NCBI GenBank assembly: GCA_037481695.1 | Contig: JBBFLE010000006.1 | Location: 62,001 to 126,000, forward strand | DNA from: a bacterium | Lineage (GTDB): Bacteria > Desulfobacterota > Desulfocorpusculales > Desulfocorpusculum | Length of the DNA stretch: 64,000 bases | Reading direction: 5' to 3' | Shown: positions 27,048 to 36,073 of the stretch, in pieces | Layout of the letters: every line of letters starts with the position of its first letter | Position numbering within the stretch: the first letter of the stretch is position 1 | Notes under the pieces: model-generated | Told to the model about the DNA's origin: nothing | Databases searched by the model: none | What the model saw: the letters and a program-made list of their open reading frames with translations, nothing else | Position numbers and translations under genes: made by a program

Positions 27048-28229
27048 TCAGCTCCTTTGCTCCAAGGGTCTCCACTCGCATTTGTCAGGGCCACAGTAAG
27101 AGCCGATATAATCTGCCTGAGGCCTGTACAGTTGAGGCTTTCCCTGAGCCTCTCCAAGACGCTCCTCTATGATGTGAGCCACCCAGCCGGCTGTCCTGGC
27201 AATGGCAAACACTGGGGTGAAAAGATCCTTGGGTATGCCCATGGCATGATAGGTGGGAGCGCTGTAAAAGTCCACGTTGGTGGGAATAGTGCGGCCCTTT
27301 AGTCTCTGGAATTCTTCTTTGGCGGCCCGTTCGATTTCCACCGCAAGCTCGTACCAATGGGTCTGGCCTTTTCGTTTTCCTATGGCCTCGGCCATGGGCT
27401 TGAGCACCTTAACCCTCGGGTCATCTACCTCGTACACAGCATGCCCCAGGCCCATGATGCGCTTTCCTTCCTGGAGTCTCTTGGCCACCCACTGCTGGGC
27501 CCTGTCCTTGGATCCAACCTCCTCCAGCATGATCATGACGCGGGTATTGGCTCCGCCGTGGAGCTCGCCTGCCAGGGAGGCTACGGCTGCGGCCACTGCC
27601 CCGTAAGTGTGAGATCTGGTGGAGGCCACCGCCCTGGCTGTAAAGGTGGAGGCATTGAAGGAGTGCTCTGCGTGAAGGATCAGGCAAACATCCAGATCCC
27701 GCTCGGTCTGGGGATCTGCCCTGTGCCCGGTGAGCATGCGTAGAAAGTCTGCTGCGTGGGGAAGCGATGGATCTGGTGGCACCACAGGAAGCCCTTTTCG
27801 GATCCTCTCCCAGGCTGCCACAATGGTGGGGAACGCACCTATGATCCTGAGCCCCCTGTCCACCTCCGCAGGCCGACTCTCGTCCCTGATATTGGTGTCA
27901 TAGTCGGACAGGAAGGCCGAGGCTCCCTGGAGCACATCCATGGGGGAGGCCGAGGAGGGCCTCAGTCGCATGGAATTAATGATGGCCTCCGGGATCTGCC
28001 TGAAGTAAGCCAGCCTGGAGGAGAACTCCTTTAGCTCCTGAGGGGATGGGAGCCTTGCTTCCAAGAGAAGGAAGGCTGTCTCCTCGTAAGTTGAGTTGGC
28101 TGCCAGATCCAAGACATCGTAGCCCCTGTAGATGAGCACACCCCTCTTAGGGTCTATTCCGCATATCAGGGTGTCGGCCACTGGGATATCCCTGAGACCT
28201 ATGTTTTTTATGTTTGTTATGCACTCCAT
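27048..28229 (-). CDS. gltA: Citrate synthase (Si type)
   Basis: 393 aa from ATG 28229 with GGAGGGGG 7 nt upstream; further ATGs to 28262 lack this site. It condenses acetyl-CoA and oxaloacetate. Catalytic regions are present: AEHSFNASTFTAR, GELHGGAN, GLGHAVYEVDDPR and NVDFYSAP (active-site His, His and Asp). The length fits the short type I/2-methylcitrate synthase group, so use of propionyl-CoA cannot be excluded. It is convergent with aconitase and divergent from korDABC. Confidence 0.95.
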   Translation of the reverse strand: MECITNIKNIGLRDIPVADTLICGIDPKRGVLIYRGYDVLDLAANSTYEETAFLLLEARLPSPQELKEFSSRLAYFRQIPEAIINSMRLRPSSASPMDVLQGASAFLSDYDTNIRDESRPAEVDRGLRIIGAFPTIVAAWERIRKGLPVVPPDPSLPHAADFLRMLTGHRADPQTERDLDVCLILHAEHSFNASTFTARAVASTRSHTYGAVAAAVASLAGELHGGANTRVMIMLEEVGSKDRAQQWVAKRLQEGKRIMGLGHAVYEVDDPRVKVLKPMAEAIGKRKGQTHWYELAVEIERAAKEEFQRLKGRTIPTNVDFYSAPTYHAMGIPKDLFTPVFAIARTAGWVAHIIEERLGEAQGKPQLYRPQADYIGSYCGPDKCEWRPLEQRS

Positions 28230-28329
28230 GGAAACCCCCTCCATTGGTTGGTCTTCTGCCAAAGATCATGCATTCTTGGATGACTCTGGGCCGAGATGAT
28301 ACCTTTGACTAAAATCCCTTTCATATTTC

Positions 28330-28359
28330 TCCATACAACAGGCTGCTTACACTTGTCAA
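28330..28359 (-). promoter_or_regulatory. Candidate promoter for citrate synthase
   Basis: On the minus strand: TTGACA (28354-28359), an 18-nt spacer, then TATGGA (28330-28335). The -35 is perfect and the -10 weak, so an activator may be needed. The leader would be about 95 nt. Confidence 0.4.
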
Positions 28360-28404
28360 AGATAATCCGGGGCTGCCCGTGGCTGCAAGGCAAAACTCAT
28401 GGGC

Positions 28405-28433
28405 TTACTAGCCTATTCAGGATATGCTATAAG
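28405..28433 (+). promoter_or_regulatory. Candidate promoter for korDABC
   Basis: TTACTA (28405-28410), a 17-nt spacer and TATAAG (28428-28433), with an upstream TG giving an extended -10 (TGCTATAAG). It lies about 40 nt before the korD ATG. Confidence 0.45.
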
Positions 28434-28474
28434 AAGCTCGTGGGAGACGGATTCAGATGTGCTCTGGAGGAGTC

Positions 28475-28738
28475 ATGAGGGCGCAACTCAAGACAGCCCC
28501 AAGAAAAAAGAGGCCCAAGGGGTCAAGGGAACTTCGGGTGTACAGGAGTTGGTGCAAACGTTGCGGGATCTGTGTGGAGTTTTGCCCCAAACAAGCCTTG
28601 GAAAGGGATGAGGCGGGTTATCCGCGTTGGAAGGAGCAGAAGGCCTGCGTGCTTTGCAGGCTTTGTGAACTTAGATGCCCAGATTTTGCCATAGAGGTGC
28701 TGGGGGAACAAGGGGGGAAGGATGAGCCCGAGCAGTGA
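28475..28738 (+). CDS. korD: 2-oxoacid:ferredoxin oxidoreductase, delta (ferredoxin) subunit
   Basis: 87 aa from ATG 28475 (GGAGGAG site). Two ferredoxin clusters of ligands, CKRCGICVEFCP and CVLCRLCELRCP, bind 2x[4Fe-4S]. It carries electrons between the TPP-enzyme and external ferredoxin. It overlaps korA by 17 nt and heads the operon. Confidence 0.93.
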   Translation: MRAQLKTAPRKKRPKGSRELRVYRSWCKRCGICVEFCPKQALERDEAGYPRWKEQKACVLCRLCELRCPDFAIEVLGEQGGKDEPEQ

Positions 28739-29873
28739 GTCCTCCAGGGCAAGGCTGATCCAAGGTAACGAGGCCTGTGCAGAGGGAGCTGTGGCAGCCG
28801 GCTGCAGGTTTTATGCAGGTTACCCCATCACGCCTTCTTCGGAGATAGCCGAGGTGCTCTCCTACAGGCTGCCGGCGGTGGGGGGTACCTTCATCCAAAT
28901 GGAGGACGAGATCGCCAGCCTGGGTGCAGTGATCGGCGCTTCTTTGGCCGGAGTGAAAGCCATGACCGCCACAAGCGGACCGGGTTTTTCCCTCATGCAG
29001 GAGCACATAGGCTTTGCATGTATGGCCGAGGTGCCCTGTGTGGTGGTCAATGTCATGCGAGGGGGGCCCAGCACCGGGCTTCCCACCCATCCTTCCCAGG
29101 GGGATGTGCAGCAAGCCAGATGGGGAACCCATGGAGACCATCCCATAATAGCCCTTACTCCCTGGAGCGTGAAGGAGTGTTTCCTGCTCACGGTAAGGGC
29201 CTTTAACCTATCGGAAAAGTACCGCACACCGGTCATACTGCTCATGGACGAGGTGGTGGGGCACATGAGGGAAAATGTTGTGTTGCCCGAGGCAGACTCA
29301 TTGGAGGTCATAGACCGGGTCAAACCCAATGTGCCCCCTGAGTGGTACATCCCGTACGAGGACACGCCTTTTGGGGTCCCGCCCATGGCCCCCTTTGGTG
29401 AGGGCTACAGGTATCATGTCACGGGCCTCACCCATGACATCAGAGGCTTTCCCACCCTCCGTGAGGATGAGATCCAGCCCTTCATGAGCCGGCTTTTCCG
29501 CAAGATATGGACCCACCTGGAGGACATTCAGACCTGGGAGACCTATGAGATGGAGGATGCCGAGGCATGCATCGTGGCGTACGGCTCGGTGGCCAGAGCA
29601 GCCAAGAGGGCCGTTGTGGAGGCCAGGTCAAGGGGCATGAGGGTAGGGCTCCTGAGGCTCATAACCATATGGCCCTTTTGCAGAAGGGCTGTGGAGTCTG
29701 TGCTGGGAAGGTGCCGGGTGATAGTGGTGCCAGAGATGAACCTGGGGCAGATCTCCAGGGAGGTGAAGAGGGTGGTGCAAGGCAGGGCCAGGGTGCTTAC
29801 GGTTAGCAAGGCCCTGGGCAGGCTCCTTACACCCCAGGAGATCCTGGAGCCCTTGGGGGAGGTGCCCAGATGA
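28722..29873 (+). CDS. korA: 2-oxoacid:ferredoxin oxidoreductase, alpha subunit
   Basis: 383 aa with a GGGGGGAAGG site. Signature segments are AGYPITPSSEIAEVL, QMEDEIASLGAVIGAS and TATSGPGFSLMQEHIG, as in KorA/VorB-type alpha subunits with a C-terminal domain II (VAYGSVARAAKRAV). It forms the TPP-binding interface with KorB. 2-oxoglutarate is the likeliest substrate because of the citrate synthase and aconitase genes beside it; branched-chain 2-oxoacids are the alternative. Its stop overlaps korB by 4 nt. Confidence 0.93.
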   Translation: MSPSSESSRARLIQGNEACAEGAVAAGCRFYAGYPITPSSEIAEVLSYRLPAVGGTFIQMEDEIASLGAVIGASLAGVKAMTATSGPGFSLMQEHIGFACMAEVPCVVVNVMRGGPSTGLPTHPSQGDVQQARWGTHGDHPIIALTPWSVKECFLLTVRAFNLSEKYRTPVILLMDEVVGHMRENVVLPEADSLEVIDRVKPNVPPEWYIPYEDTPFGVPPMAPFGEGYRYHVTGLTHDIRGFPTLREDEIQPFMSRLFRKIWTHLEDIQTWETYEMEDAEACIVAYGSVARAAKRAVVEARSRGMRVGLLRLITIWPFCRRAVESVLGRCRVIVVPEMNLGQISREVKRVVQGRARVLTVSKALGRLLTPQEILEPLGEVPR

Positions 29874-30757
29874 ACGGTGAACAGCGCCTCATTTATCAAT
29901 ACCTTCGCCACGACAAGAAGTTTCCCCATGTTTGGTGTCCAGGCTGCGGCAATGGCATAGTGTTGGGTTCTCTGATTCGCACTGTGCACAAGCTGGGGCT
30001 TTCCAAAGATGAGGTGGTGCTGGTCTCTGGAATAGGCTGTGCGGGCAGGCTTCCGGTATACGTGGATTTCAATACATTACATACAACTCATGGCAGGGCT
30101 CTTACCTTTGCCACCGGGATAAAGCTGGCCAAGGCCCAACTGAAGGTGATAGTGATAATGGGTGACGGAGACGCCACGGCCATAGGGGGAAATCACCTGA
30201 TTCATGCAGCACGGCGCAACGTGGATCTGACGGCAATAATAGTCAACAACAACATATATGGGATGACCGGAGGCCAGTCCTCCCCCACTACTCCCCATGG
30301 ACTCAGGGCCAGCACCTCCCCATACGGACATGCGGAACATGCTTTTGATATATCCCGTCTGGCAGAGGCTGCGGGAGCCAGCCTGGTCGCCCGCGGGACC
30401 ATCTATCACGTGAATCTGTTGGACAAGCTCTTTGAGAAAGCAGTGGAGAAGGTGGGCTTTGCTCTGGTGGAAGTCATAAGCCACTGCCCTACCCACTTTG
30501 GGAAATTGAACCTGCTGGGTGGACCACTGCAGAGCATGCATTGGATGGCGGAGCATGCCGTGCCAGTGGAAAGGGCCAAGAAATTGAAGGCTGAAGAACT
30601 ACAAGGTAAATTCCGGATTGGGGTCTTGGTGGACAGGGACATGCCGGACTACCAAAGCGAGTATCAACGTGTCAGGGAAAGAGCCACCGAGGCTGTGCCT
30701 TACCGCATAGATCCTCAAGAGGTCTCTAAGATGCTGGAGTCTCATCAGATCTATTGA
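29870..30757 (+). CDS. korB: 2-oxoacid:ferredoxin oxidoreductase, beta (TPP) subunit
   Basis: 295 aa. CPGCGNGIVLG carries an early CxxC, and the thiamine-diphosphate Mg motif is MGDGDATAIGG...NVDLTAIIVNNN, followed by NIYGMTGGQSSPTTP. Length and motifs fit KorB. It is the catalytic partner of KorA; the reaction couples oxidative decarboxylation of a 2-oxoacid to ferredoxin reduction, or the reverse reductive carboxylation. Confidence 0.95.
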   Translation: MNGEQRLIYQYLRHDKKFPHVWCPGCGNGIVLGSLIRTVHKLGLSKDEVVLVSGIGCAGRLPVYVDFNTLHTTHGRALTFATGIKLAKAQLKVIVIMGDGDATAIGGNHLIHAARRNVDLTAIIVNNNIYGMTGGQSSPTTPHGLRASTSPYGHAEHAFDISRLAEAAGASLVARGTIYHVNLLDKLFEKAVEKVGFALVEVISHCPTHFGKLNLLGGPLQSMHWMAEHAVPVERAKKLKAEELQGKFRIGVLVDRDMPDYQSEYQRVRERATEAVPYRIDPQEVSKMLESHQIY

Positions 30758-30774
30758 TTCCAGGGGCTGAACAG

Positions 30775-31353
30775 ATGGCTGAGCGCTACGAGGTCAGGTT
30801 TAGCGGCACGGGTGGGCAGGGGGTAGTACTGGCAGGCATGATCCTTGCCGAGGCAGCAGGGCTCTTCGGAGGAAAGCATGTGGTACAAACGGTCAGCTAT
30901 GGCCCGCAGGTGAGGGGTGGTAACAGCAATGCCGAGGTTGTGATCAGTGAAGAGGAGATAGACTACCCAAGGCCCCTTGGCCTGGACCTCCTGGTGCCTT
31001 TCACCCAGCAGGGTTGCGACGAAGGGGCCAGGCTTCTGAAACCCAAGGGTGTTGTGCTTCTGGATCCTGAACTGGTGAGCCAGATGCCGGAGGGGTGGGT
31101 GGCATCTCTTCCCCTCAGGAAGACGGCCCTGGAAGCCACGGGAAGGGCCCAGATGGCAAATGTGGTCTCCCTGGGGGCAGTTGTAGTGCTTTGCCCCCAT
31201 GTGGACCTGGAGGCCATGAGCGCTGCGATAAAGGAGAGGGCACCCAGGGGATTGGAAGAAGTTTTCATCAAGGCCCTAAACGCTGGTTACGAACTGGCCG
31301 ATGCCATGCGTGCCAAGATTTCCTTTAGGGAGGCTGCCTCCCCTGAGGATTAA
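30775..31353 (+). CDS. korC: 2-oxoacid:ferredoxin oxidoreductase, gamma subunit
   Basis: 192 aa from ATG 30775; a TTG at 30754 overlapping korB is possible but poorer. The domain III pattern is present: SGTGGQGVVLAGMILAEAA, SYGPQVRGGNSNAEVV. It binds CoA in characterised homologues. It is the last gene of korDABC. Confidence 0.93.
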   Translation: MAERYEVRFSGTGGQGVVLAGMILAEAAGLFGGKHVVQTVSYGPQVRGGNSNAEVVISEEEIDYPRPLGLDLLVPFTQQGCDEGARLLKPKGVVLLDPELVSQMPEGWVASLPLRKTALEATGRAQMANVVSLGAVVVLCPHVDLEAMSAAIKERAPRGLEEVFIKALNAGYELADAMRAKISFREAASPED

Positions 31354-31374
31354 ATTATGATGTTAACCCCTGGC

Positions 31375-31395
31375 CCAAGGCCTGCAGAGGCTTGG
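31375..31395 (+). other. Hairpin after korC
   Basis: CCAAGGCCT and AGGCTTGG pair with one bulged G around a GCAG loop, 22 nt after the korC stop. It is not followed by a T-run, so it may be a weak or factor-assisted terminator. Confidence 0.3.
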
Positions 31396-31443
31396 CAATC
31401 TCCCAGGTAATAAGGCTCACCTGGCCTCCAAGGTCTCGCCGAG

Positions 31444-31478
31444 AAAAACCGGTTGCGGCCGTTGTGGACGCAAGACCG
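31444..31478 (-). terminator. Rho-independent terminator of the zinc-uptake operon
   Basis: On the minus strand, CGGT-CT-TGCG (31478-31469) pairs with CGCAACCG (31457-31450), leaving a 2-nt bulge and an 11-nt loop. GTTTTTC follows directly. It lies about 35 nt past the znuB stop. Confidence 0.6.
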
Positions 31479-31512
31479 CTCTTCGGTGTGCATCACGACA
31501 CGGGTGCACTCC

Positions 31513-32400
31513 TCAATCTGTCTGATGTCGGCCCGGCCATGGACTAGGCCGTCGGGTCACCAAGCCGCTGGTCCAAATGAGCGCCAGCCCCCCAGTCAGA
31601 AGCCCCACAGTCATCTGAGCTGACGGGGAATCCAAGTGATTCGCAAGGACGAATCCGGGAATACTCACCCCCAGGAACACCAAGGGGGCCACCACGAACA
31701 TGGACCAGACCTCGCGGCACAGCCTCTTGGCCAGGAGTGCAGGAAGGACCAGGCATCCGAAGGTATAGAGCATCCCAGCGGAACGGATGGAGAGGCCCAC
31801 GGTCAACCCGAGCCATGCGCACACCGCAGCAGACCAGATTCCCGTCCGCATCCCAAGGGCTTCGGCCATGGGGCGGTCCATGGAAAGGAGCAAAAGCGGG
31901 CGGTGAAAGAATACGAGTATCCAAGCGGTCATTATCGCAAGGGAACCGAACACCCAGACGTCCGCCGCCGTAGCCCCGATGATGCTCGAGGAGGCCAGGC
32001 GCTGGATCTCGTCCAACCCGTGTGGGCTGTGAGCCAGGATCAAGCTGGAAATACTCCCTGAAAACAAAAACACCCATCCGGTTACCGCCTCGTGGCTTTC
32101 CCCTCCTGAGTCGTTCCCGCGGGCTGTAACCAGGGCCGCGCCCACGGAAAAGGCCACCGCCATGGCGGACAAGAACAAGTCTGACCGGGACCAGTGTTGG
32201 GCATGGTGCCCCAGCATGTCTCCCAGCCAAAGAGCCCACGCAATACCTAGTCCCGACGCCTGGGAGACCGCCGCGCCGATGAAGATCTGATCCCGCGCCA
32301 CCACTATGACGCCCACTTGAGAAAGAAGCAACCCCATGGCCCATCCCGCCAGATAGGTGTTCTGAAACAGACCCCACGAAGAGAGGAAATCGTGGATCAT
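31513..32400 (-). CDS. znuB: Zinc/manganese ABC transporter permease (ZnuB-like)
   Basis: 295 aa from ATG 32400, overlapping the ATPase stop (ATGA). About eight hydrophobic helices in the ABC-3 pattern (QVGVIVVARDQIFIGAAVSQ; GMRTGIWSAAVCAWLG). It forms the membrane channel of a metal importer with the ATPase and binding protein encoded upstream. Arginine is often CGN, unlike the AGG-rich core genes of the window. Confidence 0.9.
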   Translation of the reverse strand: MIHDFLSSWGLFQNTYLAGWAMGLLLSQVGVIVVARDQIFIGAAVSQASGLGIAWALWLGDMLGHHAQHWSRSDLFLSAMAVAFSVGAALVTARGNDSGGESHEAVTGWVFLFSGSISSLILAHSPHGLDEIQRLASSSIIGATAADVWVFGSLAIMTAWILVFFHRPLLLLSMDRPMAEALGMRTGIWSAAVCAWLGLTVGLSIRSAGMLYTFGCLVLPALLAKRLCREVWSMFVVAPLVFLGVSIPGFVLANHLDSPSAQMTVGLLTGGLALIWTSGLVTRRPSPWPGRHQTD

Positions 32401-33170
32401 GGGGCCACCTCCGGCGGGCCTACGCGCACGCACACGCTCCCCGAGGGTTCCAGCGTCACTGCCACCGGCACCCCGTACGCGGAGGCGAGTACAGCCGGCC
32501 CCAGCGTCTCGCTAACGGGCCCTGCAGTCACCCGGCCGCCCTTGAATACCGCCGCATGGGTCCCGAATCGCATGGCGATTCCCAGGTCGTGGGTCACAAA
32601 CAGGATTGTCAGTCCGTCCACTCGGTGAAGGTCTGCCACACATCTCAGGAATGCGTCCTCGGTGGACAGGTCCATTCCGTTGGTCGCCTCATCCAGGATG
32701 AGAAGGCTCGGTCGGCGAATCAGAGCCCTGGCCACCAGGGCCCGCTGCCGTTGTCCCCCGGAGAGGGAAGAGTAGTCGCGACCGATCATCTCCTCGAGCC
32801 CGACCCTGCCCAGAGCCCACCGAAGGTCCTCTTCCCGTTCCTTGCGGTTTCTTCTGAGGCCCACCAGCCCCAGCGAGACGAACTCCCGAACCGTGGTGGG
32901 CACTGCCAGATTCAAGTCGCAGCGCTGGGGCACAAACCCGACGCGCTGCCGACCAGCCCGCTCGGGATGGCACCACAGAGTGCCCCCAGTGGGGGATAGA
33001 AGTCCAAGGATGGCCCTCAGAAGCGTGGTCTTTCCCTCGCCGTTGGGCCCCACAAGGAACCAGAACTCCCCAGACCTTACCTCCATGCAGACCTCGCGCA
33101 GAACCAGCCTTTGGCCATAGCCCAGAGACAGGTCCGTGGCCCTAAGCATGACCCTCTCATCCTGGATCAT
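32397..33170 (-). CDS. znuC: Zinc/manganese ABC transporter ATP-binding protein (ZnuC-like)
   Basis: 257 aa from ATG 33170 (GGAGG site); a second ATG at 33149 is possible. Walker A GPNGEGKTTLL has Glu where Ser/Ala is usual; signature LSGGQRQRALVARAL; Walker B LLILDEATNGMD; H-loop FVTHDLG. It powers the importer. The gene uses many CGN arginine codons. Confidence 0.92.
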   Translation of the reverse strand: MIQDERVMLRATDLSLGYGQRLVLREVCMEVRSGEFWFLVGPNGEGKTTLLRAILGLLSPTGGTLWCHPERAGRQRVGFVPQRCDLNLAVPTTVREFVSLGLVGLRRNRKEREEDLRWALGRVGLEEMIGRDYSSLSGGQRQRALVARALIRRPSLLILDEATNGMDLSTEDAFLRCVADLHRVDGLTILFVTHDLGIAMRFGTHAAVFKGGRVTAGPVSETLGPAVLASAYGVPVAVTLEPSGSVCVRVGPPEVAP

Positions 33171-33282
33171 CCATATGCCTCCACCAGAAAACCATGAGCA
33201 ACCGCCGCCGCGATCGGCCGCACAAGTTTCCTGAGATCGGGATCCTCCTGAAGGAAGGACAGGGAACCCCCGGACATTCACC

Positions 33283-34335
33283 TCATGGCCTCAGCGCGCT
33301 GAGAACCTCTTGCACATTGTGGTCCACCATGCCCAGGTAGTCCCTGGCCTCTGGCACCGACTCCACCTGGTGGGCCATTCGCGCAATCCGGGCACCCGTC
33401 CGTTCGGCCAAGAACCGGGCGTGGCGCGTATCGAAGTACGGCACCGTGAGAATCACCTTCACCCCTTGGGCCTTCATGGCTTGGATCAATTCCCCTAGAT
33501 GCTTTGTCGTGGGAGAGATCCCTGGTTTGGGTTCCATGAAACCAACGACACGGATCCCGAACCGTCGAGCGAAGTAAGGCCAAAGGTTATGATCCGCCAC
33601 GACCTTTACACCAAAGTGGGGCATCATGGCGCCAAGCCAGCCGCCTAGGAGATCGGTCTGTCCTTGCTCGGCCAGAAATGGCTGTAGTTTGCCATGCTCG
33701 AACAGGATGGCCAGTTTCTCGAAGTCATACCGCGCCGCCAGTCTTTCTCCCACCAAAGCCTTGGCCACTTTATCCCGAAAGGAGGAATATCGTTCGTGGA
33801 ACAACGCGCGTTCCTGGGGACGAATCTCGCTCAATCGGTCCCGGATGAGCCTTGCCACGGCAAGGCCATTGATGGGGTCCAGAAGGTAATGTGGATTGCC
33901 CCCCGGGTGAACGTCACCCATAGAGCGGTCCACGTGTCCGGTGGGCACCTCCAACTGCGAGATTGCTGACGACGCATCCACAAACCCTCTGGCGCCCGGG
34001 ACCACTTTGGAATTCCGCGCGTTCTGTATGATGAGCGGAGCCCACCCTGACTCCAGATCCAGTCCAGTCTGAACGAAGATGTCCGCCAAGCTCAAGGCCT
34101 TGACAAAACTTGGCTTGGGCTCCAGGAAGTGAGGATCCTCGCTTCCCTTCCCGAAGATCGTGAGAGAGACCCGCTCCCCGCCGATTTCTTGAACCAGGCT
34201 GCCTAGATCCGGGGTGGTGACGCACACGCGCACGGGCTCTCCTTTGGCCTGTACTGGCAGGAGGCAGGCTGCCACCGCACAGACGAATCTCAAGGCCTTT
34301 CCTGAGAGGTTTCTGAGTCCATTGCTTTTGATCAT
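33283..34335 (-). CDS. znuA: Periplasmic zinc/manganese-binding protein (ZnuA-like)
   Basis: 350 aa. A signal peptide is about 1-32 (LLPVQAKG). Cluster A-I family features: TTPDLGSLVQEIGGE, EDPHFLEPKPSF (first His ligand), GGNPHYLLDPING (second His), HNLWPYFARRFG and a C-terminal VPYFDTRHAR. The His-rich flexible loop of many ZnuA proteins is nearly absent. The metal is most likely zinc, given the Fur/Zur gene and His-rich outer-membrane protein next to it. Confidence 0.9.
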   Translation of the reverse strand: MIKSNGLRNLSGKALRFVCAVAACLLPVQAKGEPVRVCVTTPDLGSLVQEIGGERVSLTIFGKGSEDPHFLEPKPSFVKALSLADIFVQTGLDLESGWAPLIIQNARNSKVVPGARGFVDASSAISQLEVPTGHVDRSMGDVHPGGNPHYLLDPINGLAVARLIRDRLSEIRPQERALFHERYSSFRDKVAKALVGERLAARYDFEKLAILFEHGKLQPFLAEQGQTDLLGGWLGAMMPHFGVKVVADHNLWPYFARRFGIRVVGFMEPKPGISPTTKHLGELIQAMKAQGVKVILTVPYFDTRHARFLAERTGARIARMAHQVESVPEARDYLGMVDHNVQEVLSALRP

Positions 34336-34454
34336 ACTCTTCTCCTTTTCTGATCGTTTCTGGGAGGATCCATGGCTTCAGCCACATGGGGGCCAACCTG
34401 GCGCAACATCTCGACCAAAGGGCCCAGCAGTCGTCACCCCAGAAAAGTGCCTCC

Positions 34455-35966
34455 TCAGTACTGGTGCACCGGGTGGGCCCCCAGCAGGAATTCGAACCCG
34501 AACCAGACGGAGTGGGCCTCTCGGCCTTTGAGGTGGCTAGCGCGGTCGTAGTTGTACTGAAACCTGAGGCGAGAGAACTCCGTCGGTTGCCAGAGCAAAA
34601 GTGGCGAGAGGCGATGGCGGTCGTCCCGAAAAGGGTCCTGGGATCTGGCGATGAATTCCTCCTCCTCCATGCTCCGTCCGATTCCCGAGGCGAACTCGTA
34701 GCGCAGTCCAGCCGCCCACGGCCGCCGGATCCCCCAGAGGAGCTGCGTATAAAACCCCCAATCCCGCAGGGTGCTGGCAGGTATGCGCTCCCCGTCATGC
34801 GCAAATCCGTCCGCATGGAATGCCCTATACATGACCTCGCTTTGCCAGGTCAGGAAGGGCCACCCCCGTGCCGCATCCCGCGGACGCCATTTGAGCGTGA
34901 GGTCGGCTCCATAGATCCAAGTGCGGCCATCCGTACCCGAGTTGTTGGGGCCGTATAGGCCGGAAAGACCCAGGCGTGCAGAAACGGTATGGCTCACATC
35001 AAAGGCGTTGATCCAGCGGCCCGAGTAAACCAGATCCTTGAGGGCGCGCACGTCCCTGTCCAGGATGGGCCTGCCCCCGATCCCTTCCTCGTGTTCCTCT
35101 CCCCCGCCGTGATGGTGATGGCCTAGTCCCTCGCCTAGGAAGCTGGGCATAGTGCTGCCCCGCGGGTCCTGCACTCCCAGGCGGACCTCGCTGGACCAGG
35201 GGAGGGGCGTGAGCCATCCCAGCCGGATGCCCGTGTTTCGCATGCCATCACCTCCAAACAGACGGGTGTTGATGACAGGTTGATCGATCCAGGCCCAGGA
35301 ATGGGGGTGCGTCGGGTTGATGAGACCGAATTCCGTGAGATAGTATCCGGCCTTGGCCTGGAGGCCCCATGGCAGGGTGGTGGTAGTGGCGAAGGCCTCC
35401 TCCAGCTCCAACCCCTCTTCCGTCACCACCAGATGGGACTCAGCGGTGAAATAGGGATCCACGGCCCCGAGCATTGACAGTTCCAGTTGTTGAAAGGTGA
35501 AACCCCTTCGCTTGGGGTCATGAGCGCCCCCCTGAAGGATCTCAATCTGCTCGGAGCGTTTGGTCGAAGTGCCTCCCGCAACGTTCACGACCGCCGATAG
35601 GTCCATGAGCCGAAGGGTCGCTCCGCCAATTTGTTTGGAGAGAATGTCGCCTGCCTCCGAAGAGGACGCTTGGATCTTAGCCGACTGCGCCTCCTTTACT
35701 GCTTTGTCTAGGTCAGAAGCGGCGGATGTGGCCGCATTGTTCTCCCGCACTTTGCCCTGGAGTTCTGCGAGCTGCTTTTCCAGCGCCTCGATGCGGCGAT
35801 CTTTCTCCTCCAAGGCCTGTCGAAACTCTGCTTGGACTTTTTGGATCTCCTGCTTCAGGGATTCAATGTCCGAGACCCGGGATTCCGCGTATCCGATTGC
35901 GACGCCCAGGTACACACATGCAAACACCGCCATTATAGCCACCACAAGCGCTTGTGTCCGTGACAT
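34455..35966 (-). CDS. Predicted outer-membrane barrel protein with His-rich loop
   Basis: 503 aa from ATG 35966 (GGAGG about 10 nt upstream). The signal peptide is about 1-28. A coiled coil follows at about 30-75 (QALEEKDRRIEALEKQLAEL), as in trimeric porins, then a low-complexity linker and a C-terminal part of alternating aromatic beta-strands ending near FGFEFLLGA. A loop near 285-300 reads GHHHHGGGEEHEE, a likely metal site. Being upstream of znuA in the same operon, it probably passes zinc across the outer membrane or concentrates it. It is not a TonB-dependent receptor: no plug domain was seen. Confidence 0.75.
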   Translation of the reverse strand: MSRTQALVVAIMAVFACVYLGVAIGYAESRVSDIESLKQEIQKVQAEFRQALEEKDRRIEALEKQLAELQGKVRENNAATSAASDLDKAVKEAQSAKIQASSSEAGDILSKQIGGATLRLMDLSAVVNVAGGTSTKRSEQIEILQGGAHDPKRRGFTFQQLELSMLGAVDPYFTAESHLVVTEEGLELEEAFATTTTLPWGLQAKAGYYLTEFGLINPTHPHSWAWIDQPVINTRLFGGDGMRNTGIRLGWLTPLPWSSEVRLGVQDPRGSTMPSFLGEGLGHHHHGGGEEHEEGIGGRPILDRDVRALKDLVYSGRWINAFDVSHTVSARLGLSGLYGPNNSGTDGRTWIYGADLTLKWRPRDAARGWPFLTWQSEVMYRAFHADGFAHDGERIPASTLRDWGFYTQLLWGIRRPWAAGLRYEFASGIGRSMEEEEFIARSQDPFRDDRHRLSPLLLWQPTEFSRLRFQYNYDRASHLKGREAHSVWFGFEFLLGAHPVHQY

Positions 35967-36073
35967 GATCTTGCCCTCCTCTCCCATATGGCAACAAGAC
36001 TCCTGCCGTGGGCCGCCCGGACAATTTTCGCCGTTCGCCGCAGGAGCACCTTGGTTTAGTGGCGTATTGGGAA

